Assembly (NCBI GenBank): GCA_027623995.1
Contig: JAQBUF010000040.1
Coordinates: 1-32,213, forward strand
Reading direction: 5' to 3'
Length of the DNA: 32,213 nucleotides
Source of the DNA: Nitrospirota bacterium
Lineage (GTDB): Bacteria > Nitrospirota > Nitrospiria > Nitrospirales > UBA8639
Of this stretch, positions 24,205 to 32,127 are shown one piece after another. A program made the translations under genes and the position numbers. The first letter of the stretch is position 1. Each line of letters begins with the position of its first letter. The notes beneath the pieces are model-generated. The model had not been told where the DNA came from and searched no databases. It worked only from the letters and a program-made list of their open reading frames with translations.

Positions 24205-24233
24205 GTAGCAGCGGCATGAGATGCCGCTGCTAC
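24205..24233 (+). repeat. REP-like palindrome 2 / possible terminator
   Basis: GTAGCAGCGGCAT and ATGCCGCTGCTAC form a perfect 13-bp stem with a 3-nt GAG loop, followed by ACAATTTTTCT. It could end read-through from the signalling operon 280 bp upstream, or be a mobile REP-type palindrome. Confidence 0.7.
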
Positions 24234-24537
24234 ACAATTTTTCTCTACCTAGAGCCACATATGATAATACGGAAGGAAAGGGCCCCGTTCCTACACTTCG
24301 ATCAATACCACCCTTTCAGGAGTTTGCAAGGTTCTTGTTGAGGGGGCCGATAGTCAATTCTTAAGGAAACTTTTATTCATGAGCATGGACGTAAGGGAGA
24401 TTTCGTCAAGGAAAGAGCAGAATGTGTCGAGACAGGCATTCCCTCTGGCTAGGCCGTCATGAAGTGCGAAGATACTCGTACGCCCTGCCACCTTGAAACG
24501 AAATCCATCCGTACGGCCAATCAAAAGGAGTGGCCAC

Positions 24538-25383
24538 ATGACACTGGGCGTGATCAACAGCGACAACAGACAACTGTGTTCTTCTTGGATTCCTAAGCCC
24601 TCAACCGAATCAAGTTTTCTAGGGAAGAAACTCATCACGTCGACCTTACGAGTGATGTCTCTTTCATTGATTGTTGGAGGACTGATGGCAGGCACGGCGC
24701 ATGCGGGACATGATACGGTCTTAAACGGCATGCTGACGATTGATTTCCAATCGAATCACAAGCAAGATGAAATTGCTCAAAACCCCCTTGCCAGTGAATT
24801 GAAAATTCAAATTCCCAACCAAGGGTATATGGCCGGCATCAGAATTCCCAGAACCATTGATGGGCAACCATTTCGGGGCCAAGAGTTCACCGTATCACTC
24901 GTTCCCAATGGCTGCGTATTGGACGGAGGCCCAGACCATGGACAAGCCATGCTTCGTCTGACTCAAAATTTACGTAGACAGCCCCTCAAAGCGACCGTGT
25001 TCAAAGCTCAGGTATTTGGCGGCCAATACGAATGTCTCTTTGGAGGAGCGTCTCAAGTATTACCGTATGACCCCTTTGATGGAAATCATTCAGCCTCAGT
25101 GGTTGGTGAATTACTGATTTGGTGGACTCAGGTGCTCTCAAACCACAACACCAGCAACGCCCTCAATGTTGAAGAAGAGATCAATCGGTTTTTCGAACTC
25201 TCGGATTCACAGGACGTTCATCGACTCCAGTTTCAAGGAGTGGAATATCCCTCAATGCAAAGCAAGGCATGCGATTCGGACTCGAAACATCTTCACTGCA
25301 ATCGAGGTGGTTCTGCCGATGGTGTGTTCAGCGCTGATGTTCGGGTGAGATTCAAGGAACAACAAGAACCAAGACTACAATAG
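24538..25383 (+). CDS. exported protein of unknown function (281 aa)
   Basis: I recognise no family. The ATG at 24538 is chosen for the AAAGGAG 7 nt before it. The N terminus is long and polar (about 34 residues) before a signal-peptide core VMSLSLIVGGLMAGTAHA that would be cut near residue 54. The mature part is soluble, with beta-rich segments (GYMAGIRIPRTIDGQPFRG, KATVFKAQVFGGQYECLFGG) and four cysteines (in NGCVLDGG, YECLFGG, SKACDSD and LHCNRGG) that could form periplasmic disulfides. If the true start is the internal ATG at residue 38, the signal peptide would be of normal length. It converges with the next gene, and a hairpin follows the stop. Function unknown. Confidence 0.7.
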   Translation: MTLGVINSDNRQLCSSWIPKPSTESSFLGKKLITSTLRVMSLSLIVGGLMAGTAHAGHDTVLNGMLTIDFQSNHKQDEIAQNPLASELKIQIPNQGYMAGIRIPRTIDGQPFRGQEFTVSLVPNGCVLDGGPDHGQAMLRLTQNLRRQPLKATVFKAQVFGGQYECLFGGASQVLPYDPFDGNHSASVVGELLIWWTQVLSNHNTSNALNVEEEINRFFELSDSQDVHRLQFQGVEYPSMQSKACDSDSKHLHCNRGGSADGVFSADVRVRFKEQQEPRLQ

Positions 25384-25410
25384 GGGAACAAAAAACTCTC
25401 CTCAATACAA

Positions 25411-25444
25411 AGACAGGTCCCCCTTATAACAGTGGGGCCTGTCT
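25411..25444. terminator. probable bidirectional terminator hairpin
   Basis: AGACAGGTCCCC (25411-25422) pairs with GGGGCCTGTCT (25434-25444) with one bulged base. It lies between two convergent genes. T runs are modest on either strand. Confidence 0.5.
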
Positions 25445-25472
25445 GATCCTCTTGGTAAAAAACCAAAACACA

Positions 25473-25498
25473 CAACAGTCAGGCATGCCTGACTGTTG
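25473..25498. repeat. 26-bp perfect palindrome without loop
   Basis: The first half CAACAGTCAGGCA is followed directly by its exact reverse complement. No T run follows. It could be a protein-binding site, a REP-type unit or a transcription-end structure. Confidence 0.8.
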
Positions 25499-25569
25499 CA
25501 ACGCTTCAACGCGAAAACTTGATGGCGCTTCGCCTGGAAGAAGGAAACCCACTGGAAAATTTTATCACC

Positions 25570-25962
25570 CTAAGAATCTTTTGCCTCCCCCTGCCACAAC
25601 AGGTCATACCCTAATTCTTTGGTCTCCGAACACAAGGTCAACAACGCATTGAGTTTCTGTTTAAAGATACCATCGGCATGAGATTTTTCATGTTCCTCGA
25701 AGGAATGCCAATACGTCACAATGGCATAATGCTCATCAGCGGTGTTGGAATCAGTGAATGAACCTTCGTCAGAAACGAAACCCGAAAACTTAAATACCTG
25801 TCCCGCGATGAACCCACCCTTTTCACCTCCGTAGGTCTCCTTCACGACCATACACATTTCACCGACAGCCAACTCAACCTGATCAAAACTCACACCAGGT
25901 TTCAACTTCACCGTATTGAAAAGCATCTTTGCCCCAAAGGGAAGTGTAATCGGACCAAACAT
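25570..25962 (-). CDS. small dimeric alpha/beta-barrel-like protein (130 aa)
   Basis: This 130-residue cytosolic protein resembles the ferredoxin-like dimeric alpha/beta-barrel group (ABM or DUF-type monooxygenase-like). Helix and strand order and the segment HYAIVTYWHSFEEHEKSHADGIFKQKLNALL (about 82-112) are typical of that fold. The family assignment is by fold feel only, and no catalytic residue stands out. The start is strongly supported by AAGGAGG 7 nt before the ATG. It converges with the exported-protein gene. No operon partner is seen. Confidence 0.7.
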   Translation of the reverse strand: MFGPITLPFGAKMLFNTVKLKPGVSFDQVELAVGEMCMVVKETYGGEKGGFIAGQVFKFSGFVSDEGSFTDSNTADEHYAIVTYWHSFEEHEKSHADGIFKQKLNALLTLCSETKELGYDLLWQGEAKDS

Positions 25963-26286
25963 AACAACCTCCTTGACGAGTTACCGCAATAAGATGGAAC
26001 GGCGGGGATAAGGAAAACACACACTTCAGTGGTGACCATCCTACCATTTTTCACATTGCCGGCAGGATGACTATTCGTCCGTATGAGTGAGGCAGAAGTG
26101 CCTTGGCAGTTAACTGAACCAGCGGAAGGGTAGGCTGTACCCTACGCGCCTGAGCGCACACAGCTTGGCCATTCCCTCATTTGACGTAGTCAAGTGACTG
26201 ACCTATTGTGATCCCTGTTTTTAGGGATTCACGGTTTAATTGCAAACCCTTTGTTGGACCTAGAAATCCTGAATAGAGAGAACACC
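25963..26286. other. divergent intergenic region before the SET gene
   Basis: This region holds the ribosome binding site of the minus-strand small protein and the candidate SET-gene promoter at 26181-26209. I see no further gene. Confidence 0.45.
26181..26209 (+). promoter_or_regulatory. candidate promoter of the SET-domain gene
   Basis: TTGACG (26181-26186) and TATTGT (26204-26209) are separated by 17 bp. The -35 box is also one arm of the inverted repeat TTGAC-GTA-GTCAA (26181-26193), a possible operator. Confidence 0.45.
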
Positions 26287-26799
26287 ATGCTGCATCCAGC
26301 CACCGAACTTAGAAAAATCAACGACCAAGTCGGATATGGTATATTTGCGACTCAGTCAATCCCTCAGGGGACAATCACCTGGGCCCTGGATCCACTTGAT
26401 CAAATTTTTGACCTTACAAAAACAGAGCAACTTGATCACCAATGCCGTGAACTATTGACAAAATACACGTGGGTCAACACACATGGGCAGCGAATACTGT
26501 GTTGGGACTTCGGACGTTTCATGAACCACAACTGCGAAGCCAATTCTTACGGACTGGGTAATTGTCAATTCGAAATCGCCATACGTCACATCGCCGCAGG
26601 GGAAGAGCTCACGAGCGACTACGCGACCATAAATCTGGAGGAGCCCCTTGTATGCCAATGCGGATCCTCTCGCTGCCGTGGGATCATCACTCTGGAACAT
26701 TTAGAGGATATTGCGCCGAATTGTGATGCACTGATCCGGTCAGCATTCACGAGAATTCACGAAGTCCAGCAACCACTGTGGCATTGGATCGAAAGCTAA
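26287..26799 (+). CDS. SET-domain protein lysine methyltransferase
   Basis: This 170-residue protein is a minimal SET domain followed by a post-SET zinc motif. It has GYGIFATQSIPQGTITWALD (N-terminal SET strands), the AdoMet/lysine-channel motif RFMNHNCEANSYG, GEELTSDYATI with the catalytic-type Tyr, and the post-SET C-x-C-x4-C (CQCGSSRCRG). The family transfers methyl groups from AdoMet to lysine of a protein. SET proteins are eukaryote-typical but also found in diverse bacteria, where their targets are mostly unknown. The ATG at 26287 follows GAGAG by a good distance; the frame also opens at a TTG 12 codons earlier. It precedes the broken GNAT/hydrolase locus by 112 bp, and its GC content is lower than that locus. 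Confidence 0.88.
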   Translation: MLHPATELRKINDQVGYGIFATQSIPQGTITWALDPLDQIFDLTKTEQLDHQCRELLTKYTWVNTHGQRILCWDFGRFMNHNCEANSYGLGNCQFEIAIRHIAAGEELTSDYATINLEEPLVCQCGSSRCRGIITLEHLEDIAPNCDALIRSAFTRIHEVQQPLWHWIES

Positions 26800-26911
26800 A
26801 AGAACGAGATCGACCGCATGGTGCATCATCCCGACAGCATCCCGTCAGTCTTGACGCATCGGTGGCCGCCAGCGAAAGCCACCTGCACAAGCAAAGGAAT
26901 GGAGACGTAAT

Positions 26912-28512
26912 ATGGCAGGCGGCCTATCCCCAAGTGAAGTGGCGTCCCGTGCAGCCAGCGTCAAGGTACGCCGTGCCCGCCTCGACGATATTCCGGCTCT
27001 GTACGCGTGCCAGGGAGGCGGCGTATGGTGATTACGGACCAGGAGGGCTCTGTAGCGAGCGCCTACTCAAGATGCAAATCGAGGCATTTCCCGAAGGCCA
27101 GCTCATCGCGACCATCGGAAAGCAGGTGGTGGGGTATGCGATGGCCCTGATCGTCCATCTCGATGACGATTCGCCGTGGTACTCTTACGCCGAGATCACT
27201 GGAGGCGGCACTTTTAGCACCCACGACCCCGCCGGCGATGATCTCTACGGCGCGGATATGGCCGTGCATCCTGATTTTCGTCGCCTCGGGATAGCGGCGA
27301 AGCTCTATAGAAGGCAGAATGAACGTCCTCAAGCGCTTTAACCTACGCCGAATGGTTGCCGGAGGCCGTATTCCAGGATACCGCGAGCACGCCGGTCGTT
27401 TGTCCGCGGAACAATACGTGGAAAAAGTGTGTCGGGGAGAGCTTAAAGATCCCGCCCTCAGTGCCCACCTCAAAGCTGGGTATCAGATCAAGGGCGTCCA
27501 TATGAGCTACCTCCGCGACGAGCAGAGCTTGAATTACGCCACGTTTCTTGAACTCAAGAATTCCGCATATCGCCAGCCTAAACGCACCACCGCCGCATCG
27601 CCCATGAAAAGACCCGTGCGAAAGATCCGGGTCTGCGCAGCCCAGTACGAACTGCGCTCGGTCAAGAGCTGGGAAGCATTTGAACACCAGGTGGATTTCT
27701 TTGTCGCCACAGCGGAGCAATACCACTGTCACTACCTCCTCTTTCCGGAATTATTCACCGTCCAGCTTTTCAGCATGCTCGACCCTTCAATGAAACCAGT
27801 GGACGCGATTGTCCAACTGGCCGGCATGGTGGACCGCTACCGAGAGATGTTTATCGCCAAAGCCAAGCGCTCCGGCTTGTTCATCATCGGGGGATCCCAC
27901 CCCGTCCGAGTTGGAAACGGCATCCGCAATGTGGCTCATTTGTTTGATCCCAATGGCAACGTCCACACCCAAGATAAACTGCACGTCACGCCGAACGAGC
28001 GGCAGGAGTATGGGATCGAGCCAGCAGGGGAAGGACTCAAAGTATTCGAAACCAGCCATGCCCGGATTGCCATCCAGGTCTGCTACGATATCGAGTTCCC
28101 CGAGCCTTCCCGCTTGCTGACCCTCGCGGGAGCGGAAGTGATATTTGTGCCGTTTAGCACCGATGAACGAAAAGCCTACTTGCGGGTACGATACACCGCC
28201 CAAGCCCGCGCAGTGGAAAACGTGATCTATACCGTCCTCTCCGGCAACGTCGGCAACTTACCCCAGGTCGATAACTTCCTCATCAACTATGGCCAAGCCG
28301 CCATTTGTACGCCAAGCGATTTTGCCTTTCCCACCGATGGCATTGCCGGCACCGCAGACTTCAACAGTGAAACCGTCGTCATCAGCGACCTCGATCTGGT
28401 CGTGCTTCACGAAACACGAGAGATGGGAAGCGTACGTCCCTTACGAGATCGACGGCTGGATCTCTATAGTCTCGAAGCCAAGAAGCCAGTGGAAATTATT
28501 CGGGTTTCGTAA
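26912..28512 (+). pseudogene. GNAT / carbon-nitrogen hydrolase fusion, split by two +1 frameshifts
   Basis: Intact relatives are single proteins of about 520-530 residues with an N-terminal GNAT acetyltransferase and a C-terminal nitrilase-superfamily amidase. Here three frames carry the pieces. Frame 1 starts at ATG 26912 (GGAG upstream) and reads VKVRRARLDDIPALYACQ, then runs to a stop at 27029-27031. Dropping one G of the GGG at 27013-27015 continues as CQEAAYGDYG in frame 2, which holds GNAT motif A (DMAVHPDFRRLGIAAKLY). Dropping one A near 27307 continues into frame 3 (EGRMNVLKRFNLRRMVAGG), which reads to 28512. The hydrolase triad is intact: in frame-3 numbering from ATG 27319, E144 (LLFPELF), K220 (DKLHV) and C255 (QVCYDIEFPE). 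The hydrolase part could be translated on its own from that ATG, which has AGAAGG before it. Sequencing error, real pseudogenisation or programmed shifting are all possible. The GC content looks higher than in neighbours. Confidence 0.85.
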
Positions 28513-28577
28513 CCAACACAAGAACGTGTAAATTCATTCACACAATTTATACCTCTTATACCTCGATTCAGGTTCAC

Positions 28578-28608
28578 GCCCCTCCCGAGTAACAAAGTCG
28601 GGAAGGGC
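28578..28608. terminator. hairpin between convergent genes
   Basis: GCCCCTCCCGA (28578-28588) pairs with TCGGGAAGGGC (28598-28608), 10 of 11 positions, with a 9-nt loop. It lies between the hydrolase locus and the convergent exported-protein gene. It has no strong T run. Confidence 0.45.
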
Positions 28609-28669
28609 ATGGCCTCTTGCCAGGATAATCACATTGTTAGATCTCATCCCGGCCATCTTCACTGAGATT

Positions 28670-29176
28670 TTAATTGGCGAGGGGAAGTCGTAACGCATCT
28701 AATGTCGCCGTAGCTGTGAACTTTTCTCCACTGAGCGTGTGAAGAGCAATCCCACTCCCAGCAAATGAAACCGTAGCGGAATTCGTAACCTCCACGTTAT
28801 TAGAGAATTGCATCACGGAAAGCGCATAGGGTTTTTTATTGATATACCCGATCGCCACTTCACCATGTTCACTTCCCGGCTTTACTGTCGGATCGTAGGC
28901 ATGGAGGACAACGACCTCAACAGGTTTGCTAGACGAATACGTCAACGTGCCGCTATAGACCACACCATCTTCAGGAGGAAGAAGCAGGCTTAATTGATGT
29001 TGAGTGTGCCCTGGGATGGGATCTTGTGTCGAGACCACGGTGACCTGTTTGGCAATACGGGTAGGGTCTCCTCCCTTTGCCTGTACGTCAGCAATTCCCA
29101 TGCTACTCCAGGCAAGAACGGCAAGGAATAAGCCAGACATCAAGTGTTGGAACGGTCGGGAAAAATGGTAGTGCAT
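28670..29176 (-). CDS. exported protein of unknown function (168 aa)
   Basis: I do not recognise the family. A signal peptide is clear: a basic start (MHYHFSRPFQHL), the core MSGLFLAVLAWSSMGIA and a cleavage site after DVQA near residue 33. The mature ~135 residues are all-beta in character (GVVYSGTLTYSSSKPVEVVVLHAYDP, SVMQFSNNVEVTNSATVSFAGSG), with no cysteine, so a small periplasmic or surface beta-sandwich is likely. AAGGGG precedes the ATG. It is divergent from an HxlR regulator with 125 bp between starts, a layout in which the regulator usually controls its neighbour. A GTGCAT inverted repeat in the gap is a candidate operator. Confidence 0.75.
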   Translation of the reverse strand: MHYHFSRPFQHLMSGLFLAVLAWSSMGIADVQAKGGDPTRIAKQVTVVSTQDPIPGHTQHQLSLLLPPEDGVVYSGTLTYSSSKPVEVVVLHAYDPTVKPGSEHGEVAIGYINKKPYALSVMQFSNNVEVTNSATVSFAGSGIALHTLSGEKFTATATLDALRLPLAN

Positions 29177-29210
29177 AAAAATACCCCTTGTTGAAATTAG
29201 TTGAGAAATT

Positions 29211-29231
29211 GTGCATCAATCGTTCATGCAC
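29211..29231. promoter_or_regulatory. candidate HxlR operator
   Basis: GTGCAT (29211-29216) and ATGCAC (29226-29231) form a perfect inverted repeat with a 9-bp spacer, in the divergent gap. A third GTGCAT covers the start codon of the exported gene at 29171-29176. Confidence 0.45.
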
Positions 29232-29301
29232 GGTCACTCGTCAGAATAAGCAGACAATTGGTCAGGAACAAGAAGGCACTTTTCGGTAAGGTAGGTACCA
29301 A

Positions 29302-29685
29302 ATGGTTCAACGTCATGGCGCAGATCAACCAGATTTGGAGGACAACGTCGGCAGTGGAATACCCGTGGCATCGATGGTAGAGAGCATTATCGGATGCAAA
29401 TGGTCAGTCCTCATACTTTCCAAATTAGCCGAAGGGTGTAGTCGGCCAAGCGCCTTACTTCGCGCCTGTCCATGGCTTTCGGCCAAGGTAATGAATGAAC
29501 GATTGCGAAAGATGACTCGATTCGGCCTGGCGCACCGAACGGTCATAGGTGACAAACCCCCGGTTGAAGTTGAATATGTGTTAACACCACTAGGGCGTCG
29601 CTTCATGGGCATTCTTCACGAAGTACGGCAGCTTCAGGATGCGGTGAATTCTGGAGCAATCACGGATGCGATTCAAAAAGGATAG
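29302..29685 (+). CDS. HxlR-family winged-helix transcriptional regulator
   Basis: This 127-residue DNA-binding protein has the HxlR (MarR-like) pattern: IIGCKWSVLILSKLAEGCSRPSALLRACPWLSAKVMNERLRKMTRFGLAHRTV (about 29-81) and PPVEVEYVLTPLGRRFMGIL. The helix before GCKW normally carries a redox Cys (CPV..). Here it is replaced by PVASMVESIIGC, so redox sensing through that residue is unlikely, though C32 and C46 remain. The N-terminal 25 residues are acidic and disordered. It is divergent from the exported protein and probably regulates both genes. The start has no ideal Shine-Dalgarno; a weak GGTAAGG lies before the ATG. Confidence 0.88.
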   Translation: MVQRHGADQPDLEDNVGSGIPVASMVESIIGCKWSVLILSKLAEGCSRPSALLRACPWLSAKVMNERLRKMTRFGLAHRTVIGDKPPVEVEYVLTPLGRRFMGILHEVRQLQDAVNSGAITDAIQKG

Positions 29686-29846
29686 CGACGGCTTTACAGA
29701 AACTGTTGACAGGATGTAATCCTCTAGCAGCTATTCAGAGTCTCACGTTTTTGTCTCCACCCTCCACAATCATTCCAAAAATGAACGCACAATATTCACC
29801 TGTTCCCTAGCCGAAAGCCTTGCCAGTATGATAGGTGTGTGATGTC

Positions 29847-32048
29847 ATGCCTACCTCTTCCATTCTGTTGATCATTCCTCCGTTGACACAATTGAATACG
29901 CCCTATCCGTCTACCGCGTATCTCACCGGGTTTCTTCGACCACGTGGGTACACGGTGCACCAGGCCGATGTCGGAATTGAAATGGTATTGGCTCTGTTTT
30001 CGCAATCTGGATTAACGCAGGTTTTTGAGCAATTGTGCTCTCGGACCGATGCCGACCTTCCGGGTGAAGCTCGACAAATGTTGAGTTTATCCCATGCCTA
30101 TGTGAAGACCATCGATCCCGTCATTCAATTTTTACAAGGACGCGATCCCACATTGGCCACCCGTATTTGCCAGGGAGAGTTTCTTCCCCAAGGCCCACGC
30201 TTTGCCAATGATGATTCCACTTCATCCCTCCACGGTCGATCGGACAATCAAACGGATCGTGCGAAGCATCTTGCCACGCTGTATTTGGAAGACCTGGCGG
30301 ACTTGGTCCAAGCGACAATCTCGCCACACTTTGCCTTGAGCCGGTATGCCGAATCGATCGCCATGGGAGCGTCATCGTTCGATCCGATCGCGGAAGCCCT
30401 GGCTTCTCCGCCAAGCCTTCCCGATGAGCTGATGTTGAAGGCCATGTGGCAGCATGTGGAAGCGTGCCAACCGTCAGTCGTCGGCTTGACTGTCCCGTTT
30501 CCAGGAAACCTCTATGGAGGGCTTCGTATTGGACAGGCGTTGAAATCTAAATATCCCGAAATCACAGTGGTCCTCGGCGGAGGGTACCCGAACACCGAAT
30601 TGCGGCGCGTGAATGATCCACGTGTGTTTGATTGCGTGGATTACATCACCCTGGATGATGGCGAACGCCCGCTGCTCTGTCTGCTTGAACATCTCGAAGG
30701 TAAACGGGCAGAGACTGATCTCTGCCGGACCTTCTTGCGCTCGAAGGATACGGTGGTGTGGAGGGATGGGGCCAAGGAACGCAATCCAATCATGGCCGAA
30801 CTCGGCACGCCTACGTATTCAGGGTTGAATCTCACGCAATACTTATCGATTCTGGATACGCTGAATCCAATGCACCGGCTCTGGTCGGATGGGCATTGGA
30901 ATAAGTTGACGGTGGCGCATGGCTGTTATTGGAAGCAATGTACGTTTTGTGACGTAGGCCTGGATTACATCGGGCGTTATGAAGCGGCCCCTAGTGAAGT
31001 GTTGGTGGATCGCATCGAAGCGATGATGGCTGAGACAGGCACGCGGGGTTTTCACTTTGTTGATGAGGCCGCCCCGCCAGCCGGGCTCAAACAGTTAGCG
31101 TTGATCCTATTGGAACGTGGCGTGACGATTTCGTGGTGGGGCAATGTGCGCTTCGAACCGGCCTTTACCCCGGACCTGTGTCGCCTGTTGGCGGCCTCCG
31201 GGTGCATCGCCTTGACCGCAGGGCTAGAGGCCGCCAGTGATCGGTTGTTGGCGGAGATGAAAAAAGGCATCACGGTCGATCAAACCGTGCGGGTGGCTCA
31301 GGCCTGTCGCCAAGCGGGGATCCTCATCCACGCGTATCTCATGTACGGCTTGCCTGGACAAACCATTGACGAAGCCGTGGACAGTCTAGAACGGGTTCGC
31401 CAATTGTTCGCTCATGATTTGATTCAATCGGCCTTTTGGCATCGCTTCTCGGCCACGGCGCACAGCCCAATTGGTTTGAACCCGGAGCGCTATGGCATTC
31501 AACGCCTGGGTCCCACCTTCGGCGGATTCGCCGAGAATGATTTGATCTATGAAGATGTCAAAGGCCAATTGCCAGACTGGGTAGGGCAGGGGTTACGAAA
31601 CGCATTGCATCAATACATCGAAGGCAAAGGGTTGGAGCAGGATGTCCGGGCTTGGTTTACCGAGCGAGTATCCAAACCTCACGTGCGGCGTGATTGGGTG
31701 AAACGGATTATGGCGACTCCCTATCCAGAAGATCCCTCATTGTCTGAACGCCGGTTTGTATGGATCGGGGGAGAGCCCTATCAAGAACAACTCAAAGGAA
31801 ATCAGTCTTGTGTCTTCCTGCCAAGTCGCACCATGGATGAAACCTGCACACTACCGAAGGAAGAAGCAGACTGGTTGCTAGACCTTATTCACAGATCTAC
31901 ACCCCATGGCGCTGATCAAGGGCATTCCTATCCCACCTTTAAAGACACACGAGCAACCTATCCCAACGGCGGAGCAAAAGGGTTTGATGCGATGCTCCAT
32001 TCCCTAGAATTTGAAAAAGCCAGAGCCATCGGATTGTTATTGGTATAG
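29847..32048 (+). CDS. B12-binding-type radical SAM enzyme
   Basis: This 733-residue protein starts with a Rossmann-like cobalamin-binding type region (about 1-300; ILLIIPPLTQLNTPYPSTAYLTGFL, VVGLTVPFPGNLYGGLRIGQAL, VVLGGGYPNTEL, DYITLDDGERPLL). The radical SAM cluster site is C360-x4-C365-x2-C368 in HGCYWKQCTFCDVGLDYIGRYE, one residue longer than the usual CX3CX2C. Further TIM-barrel strands follow (GFHFVDEAAPP, ISWWGNVRFE, LTAGLEAASDRLLAEMKKGI, IHAYLMYGLPGQT). The last ~170 residues are a C-terminal domain unknown to me. The canonical cobalamin DxHxxG motif is not seen, so binding of B12 is unproven. The substrate is unknown. The ATG at 29847 is chosen; a GTG four codons upstream is possible. 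It stands alone, with a dispersed repeat directly downstream. Confidence 0.85.
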   Translation: MPTSSILLIIPPLTQLNTPYPSTAYLTGFLRPRGYTVHQADVGIEMVLALFSQSGLTQVFEQLCSRTDADLPGEARQMLSLSHAYVKTIDPVIQFLQGRDPTLATRICQGEFLPQGPRFANDDSTSSLHGRSDNQTDRAKHLATLYLEDLADLVQATISPHFALSRYAESIAMGASSFDPIAEALASPPSLPDELMLKAMWQHVEACQPSVVGLTVPFPGNLYGGLRIGQALKSKYPEITVVLGGGYPNTELRRVNDPRVFDCVDYITLDDGERPLLCLLEHLEGKRAETDLCRTFLRSKDTVVWRDGAKERNPIMAELGTPTYSGLNLTQYLSILDTLNPMHRLWSDGHWNKLTVAHGCYWKQCTFCDVGLDYIGRYEAAPSEVLVDRIEAMMAETGTRGFHFVDEAAPPAGLKQLALILLERGVTISWWGNVRFEPAFTPDLCRLLAASGCIALTAGLEAASDRLLAEMKKGITVDQTVRVAQACRQAGILIHAYLMYGLPGQTIDEAVDSLERVRQLFAHDLIQSAFWHRFSATAHSPIGLNPERYGIQRLGPTFGGFAENDLIYEDVKGQLPDWVGQGLRNALHQYIEGKGLEQDVRAWFTERVSKPHVRRDWVKRIMATPYPEDPSLSERRFVWIGGEPYQEQLKGNQSCVFLPSRTMDETCTLPKEEADWLLDLIHRSTPHGADQGHSYPTFKDTRATYPNGGAKGFDAMLHSLEFEKARAIGLLLV

Positions 32049-32127
32049 CGAGATATCGATGAATGAATCGTTTGATTTAACAGGAACCTAAAAAATCGTT
32101 TCCATTCATGATGCCAACATTGATGGG

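Larger units (their letters stand above)
23928..24537. other. 610-bp intergenic region with palindromes
   Basis: I find no gene. Two strong palindromes with a shared GAT/ATC-type centre lie at 24151-24167 and 24205-24233 and are listed separately. The rest is ordinary A/T-rich sequence, probably including the promoter of the exported protein at 24538. Confidence 0.5.

Noticed and set aside
23878-24258. 126-residue minus-strand frame after the NtrC-type gene
   Set aside because: It crosses the REP-like palindromes and overlaps the end of the regulator gene. Cys-rich, shadow-like composition.
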